Assembly (NCBI GenBank): GCA_002441865.1 | Contig: DJNY01000112.1 | Coordinates: 1-10,373, forward strand | DNA: 10,373 nucleotides | Direction: 5' to 3' | Source: Lachnospiraceae bacterium UBA6452 | GTDB lineage: Bacteria > Bacillota > Clostridia > Lachnospirales > Lachnospiraceae | Shown here: positions 7,175 to 10,373 of the stretch, in pieces | Numbering within the stretch: position 1 is the first letter of the stretch | Layout: each line of letters opens with the position of its first letter | Notes under the pieces: generated by a model | Told to the model about the DNA's origin: nothing | The model's database searches: none | Seen by the model: only the letters and a program-made list of their open reading frames with translations | Program-made: the position numbers and the translations under genes

Positions 7175-7223
7175 GGTTAGCATAAAAACAGTCTGTCAAA
7201 AGACAGATGGAAAAGGACGGAAG

Positions 7224-8030
7224 ATGAGATATTCCAGACTGCGGTTGGTATTAGGAAATAAGATCGCTTGTATGTTTATGGCGTACGCCTTCCTGATACT
7301 GGGAATTGGCGGTGCCATTTATAATATCTGTCAGGAAAGCGGCGGACAGATTACGGGAGTTGCGGAGCTGTCAGAATATCTGGCAGGAGAATGGGAGCTG
7401 CTCCTGTTCGGGGTGATCGGTTTTCTGTTATTTTGGACAGCAGCCATGCGGGTAAAGAAGGCGGAGCAGAAGGCAAGGCAAAACAATCCGGAAACGGTAG
7501 AAGAACCGGTAACGGCAGAAGAACCGATAACGGAAGAAGCAGTGTCTGCAGCAAAGCCGGAGGCACAGGCAGCAGATATGAAGACGGAAATTGAGTCAGA
7601 ACAGACAAAGATCGGGCTGGAGATCCCAGAGCCATATGAGCTTTCAGAAAATGAGGACGGCGACCGGACATTTGCATGTTTTGAACGACCGGGCAGCAGT
7701 GACATGGTATTCAGTTTCCTTCTGGAAGCGGACGAAGAAGAGTTTCAGGATGCAGAGGACTATATCAGACGGGAATTTGCAGATGACTGTGCTGAAAATA
7801 AATGCAGGACGAAGATCTGCGAGCAGGCATATCTGCAGGGCAGAACGTATTATTACTACATTGTAAGCTATAAGGACGGTCATACGCACTTCCAGAAGCT
7901 GGTAGCGGCATGTGACATCAGACGGGGAGAGATTTATACTGTTGATATGGACTGGGTGGATAAAAAGGAAGTGTTGACGATCGATGCAGTCAGCCCGTTT
8001 CTGGAGATTGCTGTTTCTGATAAAGAGTAG
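7224..8030 (+). CDS. Two-helix membrane protein with cytosolic C-terminal domain, unknown function
   Basis: I do not recognise a named family. The protein has 268 residues from the ATG at 7224, which has AAGGA at 7213-7217 six nt upstream; the frame is open to 7146, but those codons overlap the upstream terminator and promoter. Helices lie at about 14-34 and 58-75. Basic residues before helix 1 and just after helix 2 (R-V-K-K-A), with an acidic loop between, put both ends in the cytosol. A flexible Glu/Pro/Ala linker follows (about 85-140, including E-E-P-V-T-A and E-E-P-I-T-E from a DNA repeat). The soluble domain from about 140 is mixed alpha/beta in appearance, with Y-Y-Y-Y-I-V-S-Y near its middle and G-E-I-Y-T-V-D-M later; a PsbP-like fold is a weak guess. 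It lies 47 nt ahead of the EIIC-EAL gene with no terminator between them, so they are probably co-transcribed. A role in signalling or in assisting that protein is inference. Confidence 0.72.
   Translation: MRYSRLRLVLGNKIACMFMAYAFLILGIGGAIYNICQESGGQITGVAELSEYLAGEWELLLFGVIGFLLFWTAAMRVKKAEQKARQNNPETVEEPVTAEEPITEEAVSAAKPEAQAADMKTEIESEQTKIGLEIPEPYELSENEDGDRTFACFERPGSSDMVFSFLLEADEEEFQDAEDYIRREFADDCAENKCRTKICEQAYLQGRTYYYYIVSYKDGHTHFQKLVAACDIRRGEIYTVDMDWVDKKEVLTIDAVSPFLEIAVSDKE
7499..7534 (+). repeat. 18-nt tandem repeat, two copies
   Basis: Two adjacent 18-nt units (7499-7516 and 7517-7534) differ at two positions. They encode the E-E-P-V-T-A and E-E-P-I-T-E segments of the linker. A 15-nt piece of the second unit also appears in the linker of paralog 1 near 4591-4605. 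Confidence 0.75.
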
Positions 8031-8077
8031 AAGCAACACTTTATGGGGATGAAGCGGTTGCCGGGAAGGTACAGGAT

Positions 8078-10177
8078 ATGGAAAAATTACAAAAGCACAT
8101 AATGAACATAACGGATAAACTGGAAAACAGCTGTGTGATCGGCGCGATCAGACAGGGCATGATCATGATGATCCCTCTTCTGGTAGTCGGCTATATGGCA
8201 GCGATGCTGATCAATCTGCCTATTCCCGCATTTCAGAAATTCCTGTCAGAGTTGTGGGGCGGATGTGTCAGAACCTTTTTGAGGAGCATTTATATCAGTG
8301 TGAATGACTTTTTTGCCATTTATCTGACCATCGCGACAAGTGTCAGCTATTCGATGATGAAGCGCAGGAAAAAGGGTATTTACGAAAGTACCGGAAATGT
8401 TGTTATTCTGGTGATCATTACACTGGCGGCTTTTGCTGCCTATGCAGGCATCCAGTATGAGACGTTTTCCATTGCCAGATTCAGCAACATGTATGCATTC
8501 AGCGCACTTCTGGTCGCACTGATCTCGGGCAGTATCTATTATGCCCTGAAAGAAAGTCCCATTCTGCAGGCAAAGCGGCAGAGGACGAACACGGACAATG
8601 TGTATATCGGAGCGATAGAAGGTATTCTGCCTGCAGTCATCATTATTGGCTTTTTCGTGCTGCTCAGACAGGCTTTGTATGCGGTATTTGGTGTAAACGG
8701 ACTGCAGGAGCTTCTGGAAATGCTGTTTAATTCCCTGTTAAAACCGCTGAAAAACGGACTCGGCGCAGGGCTGGTCGTGATATTGCTGACGCATAGCCTG
8801 TGGTTTTTCGGAATTCACGGACATAATATGCTGGATGCTGTGATCAAACAGAACTTTACGGATGTTACAGCAGGCATTTTCAGTAAGACAATGCAGGATG
8901 TGTTTGTCCTTCTGGGCGGTGCGGGTGCAATGCTGTGTCTGCTCATTGCCATCTGGCTGTTTGCAAAGAAAAAGGGCGTCCGTCATCTGGCGTACATGGC
9001 AGCACCGAATGCGCTGTTTAATATTAGTGAGATCGCGCTCTTTGGTATTCCGGTGATCCTAAACCCGATCTTCCTGATCCCGTTTTTACTCGTACCGGTT
9101 TCTAATTTCCTGATCACATATGCGGCTATTTATTTTGGGCTCGTACCACATGTGATCCATAAGGTAAACTGGACAACACCGATCTTTCTGAGTGGTTATA
9201 AAGCAACCGGTTCATGGGCAGGTGTCGTTCTGCAGATTGTCTGTCTGGCAGTCGGTGTACTGATCTATAAGCCGTTTGTCCGTTTGTATGAAGAACAGAA
9301 TGAACGGCGTATGCTCCGGGATGTGAAGCGTCTGGTAGAAGAGATGCAGTGGGAAGAGGAAAATAATGCGATCTCTTATCTGACGAAACGGGAAGATGAT
9401 CTCGGACATGTGGCACGGATCCTGGCAGCGGATCTGGTGGAAGCAGTCCGGAAAAAAGAACTGTTTCTGGTATATCAGCCGCAGGTAAATTGTGAGGAAG
9501 TCTGTACCGGAGTGGAAGCGCTGATCCGCTGGAAGCATCCGGAGCTGGGCTTTATTTATCCGCCGCTCATTATCCAGCTTGCCAAGGAGAAAAAGGTACT
9601 GCATAAGCTGGAAGAATATATTATTGATGAGGCAGCCAGTGTACTTTCCAGACTGGAACCGATGACACCGGAAGAATTCAAAGTTTCCGTAAATATCACA
9701 AATGAATCCCTTGCGTGGGAGGATCTGGAAAACCATATTGCGGAAGCAGTGGAAAAATATAAAATACCAAGCAAATATCTCTGCCTTGAGATCACAGAGC
9801 AGGATGCCCTTTCTTCTTCTGTCGATGTGACGGATAAGATCAGAAATCTGAAAGCAAGAGGACATCGTTTCCTGATCGATGACTTTGGAATGGGACATAC
9901 GTCTCTGATGTATCTGCAGACCAATTATTTTGATGTCGTGAAACTGGACGGCGCACTGACAAGAGATGTGCTGACCAATGAGAGGAACAGCGATATCATT
10001 GCATCCATTGTATATCTTGGAAGATCGCTCCATTTTAAGATCATTGCAGAATATGTGGAGACAGAGGAGCAGAGAGATAAGCTGAAAGAGCTGGGATGTG
10101 ACGCATTCCAGGGATATCTGTACAGTAAACCGCTGGAACTGGATGAACTGATCGGATGGCTGAAGCAGTATAAATAA
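8078..10177 (+). CDS. PTS EIIC domain fused to EAL c-di-GMP phosphodiesterase
   Basis: A 699-residue membrane fusion. Residues 1 to about 405 form a multi-helix EIIC permease domain of the lactose/cellobiose PTS family. Its signatures are H239-S-L-W-F-F-G-I-H-G-H-N and N-I-S-E318 followed by F-G-I-P-V-I-L-N-P; the matching His and Glu contact sugar in characterised EIIC proteins. A charged helical linker (about 405-447) leads to an EAL domain (about 448-697), which cuts c-di-GMP to pGpG. The expected catalytic positions are all present: E480 of E-A-L, N539, E571 and E574 of E-I-T-E, D601-D602 of D-D-F-G, K622, E658 and Q678. Oddities: the usual A-E-G-V-E-T reads A-E-Y-V-E-T, and the D-D-F-G loop continues M-G-H-T-S. 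There is no GGDEF domain and no EIIA or EIIB in the window, so the EIIC part may act mainly as a sugar sensor or rely on PTS partners in trans. The start is set by GGGAAGG at 8063-8069, 8 nt upstream. EIIC-EAL fusions are known in Clostridia. Domain calls are firm; ligand and output are unknown. Confidence 0.92.
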   Translation: MEKLQKHIMNITDKLENSCVIGAIRQGMIMMIPLLVVGYMAAMLINLPIPAFQKFLSELWGGCVRTFLRSIYISVNDFFAIYLTIATSVSYSMMKRRKKGIYESTGNVVILVIITLAAFAAYAGIQYETFSIARFSNMYAFSALLVALISGSIYYALKESPILQAKRQRTNTDNVYIGAIEGILPAVIIIGFFVLLRQALYAVFGVNGLQELLEMLFNSLLKPLKNGLGAGLVVILLTHSLWFFGIHGHNMLDAVIKQNFTDVTAGIFSKTMQDVFVLLGGAGAMLCLLIAIWLFAKKKGVRHLAYMAAPNALFNISEIALFGIPVILNPIFLIPFLLVPVSNFLITYAAIYFGLVPHVIHKVNWTTPIFLSGYKATGSWAGVVLQIVCLAVGVLIYKPFVRLYEEQNERRMLRDVKRLVEEMQWEEENNAISYLTKREDDLGHVARILAADLVEAVRKKELFLVYQPQVNCEEVCTGVEALIRWKHPELGFIYPPLIIQLAKEKKVLHKLEEYIIDEAASVLSRLEPMTPEEFKVSVNITNESLAWEDLENHIAEAVEKYKIPSKYLCLEITEQDALSSSVDVTDKIRNLKARGHRFLIDDFGMGHTSLMYLQTNYFDVVKLDGALTRDVLTNERNSDIIASIVYLGRSLHFKIIAEYVETEEQRDKLKELGCDAFQGYLYSKPLELDELIGWLKQYK

Positions 10178-10221
10178 GGGAAAATCAACTGGTATGGTAA
10201 AAATAATGCAAATTGGCTGTT

Positions 10222-10247
10222 TTGACAAAGCCACGTGCGTGTATAAT
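10222..10247 (+). promoter_or_regulatory. Promoter-like consensus hexamers for the ECF S-component gene
   Basis: Both hexamers are perfect, TTGACA (10222-10227) and TATAAT (10242-10247), but only 14 nt apart, three short of optimal. Transcription would start near 10254, leaving a leader of about 33 nt. That is too short for a riboswitch. Confidence 0.55.
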
Positions 10248-10286
10248 AGCCTTCAAAGAATATATCATTTTATGAGGAGGTCTATT

Positions 10287-10373
10287 ATGAATAAGAAACT
10301 TACGATCAGTGTAACAGCAGCGATGCTTGCAGCCCTTACCTGTATTGCCACAATGGTGATCAAGGTTCCGACG
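10287..10373 (+). CDS. ECF transporter S component, N-terminal fragment
   Basis: Only 29 codons are inside the window. GAGGAGGT at 10274-10281, 5 nt before the ATG, is close to a perfect ribosome binding site. The peptide starts M-N-K-K-L-T-I-S, then a first membrane helix of alanine, leucine and threonine, ending A-T-M-V-I-K-V-P-T. That last motif, at the end of helix 1, is typical of ECF-transporter substrate-binding (S) components, which capture vitamins or related small molecules in the membrane and dock with a shared EcfA/A'/T energising module. The substrate cannot be told from this part, and no riboswitch gives a hint. The call rests on a short motif, so it is moderate. Confidence 0.65.
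   Translation, partial: MNKKLTISVTAAMLAALTCIATMVIKVPT

Noticed and set aside
7146..7223. Upstream start for the 7224 gene
   Set aside because: These codons overlap the terminator T-tract and the extended -10; the ATG at 7224 has a good ribosome binding site.
9212..10234. Long open frame of 340 codons on the - strand
   Set aside because: It lies opposite the EIIC-EAL coding sequence, whose motifs are unmistakable; the - strand peptide has no recognisable domain.

Overview
The window looks like part of a chromosome from a gut-type Clostridia species, most likely a Lachnospiraceae member; I cannot name the genus. The evidence is moderate GC, strong AGGAG-type ribosome binding sites, secreted proteins combining InlB B-type repeats with lysine-rich FN3-like or Big_2 tails, a PTS EIIC fused to an EAL domain, and an ECF-transporter S component. 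All real genes are on the + strand. There are no tRNAs, rRNAs, insertion sequences or CRISPR arrays.

Layout: (1) Bases 1-401 hold the C-terminal end of an ATP-grasp protein of the R2K/DUF4343 type, cut by the window edge. (2) Bases 534-2162 encode a DUF2828 protein, a TROVE/Ro-like protein with a vWA domain and an intact MIDAS metal site. (3) Bases 2324-2812 encode a small four-helix membrane protein of unknown function, with its own extended -10 promoter, a structured leader and a perfect 14-bp terminator. (4) Bases 3083-7115 hold two tandem paralogous secreted proteins, 34 nt apart, behind one promoter and ended by a terminator. They share a signal peptide, three divergent InlB-like repeats and an uncharacterised central domain, but their C-terminal modules differ. 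(5) Bases 7224-10177 hold a two-helix membrane protein with a predicted cytosolic domain, then a 699-residue fusion of a PTS EIIC permease domain to an EAL c-di-GMP phosphodiesterase domain with every expected catalytic residue present. (6) From 10287 to the window edge is the start of an ECF-transporter S component.

How the genes may work together: the EIIC-EAL protein could couple sugar sensing or transport at the membrane to c-di-GMP breakdown, with the preceding membrane protein as a candidate partner. c-di-GMP often controls surface adhesion in Clostridia, so the adjacent adhesin-like pair is a plausible output, but I see no c-di-GMP riboswitch and this link is inference only. The ATP-grasp/DUF2828 pair on the left suggests an RNA-related or protein-modification stress function of unknown detail. 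Four of the five predicted promoters are followed by a short stem-loop near the predicted transcript start, which may be a shared mRNA-stability feature or chance.
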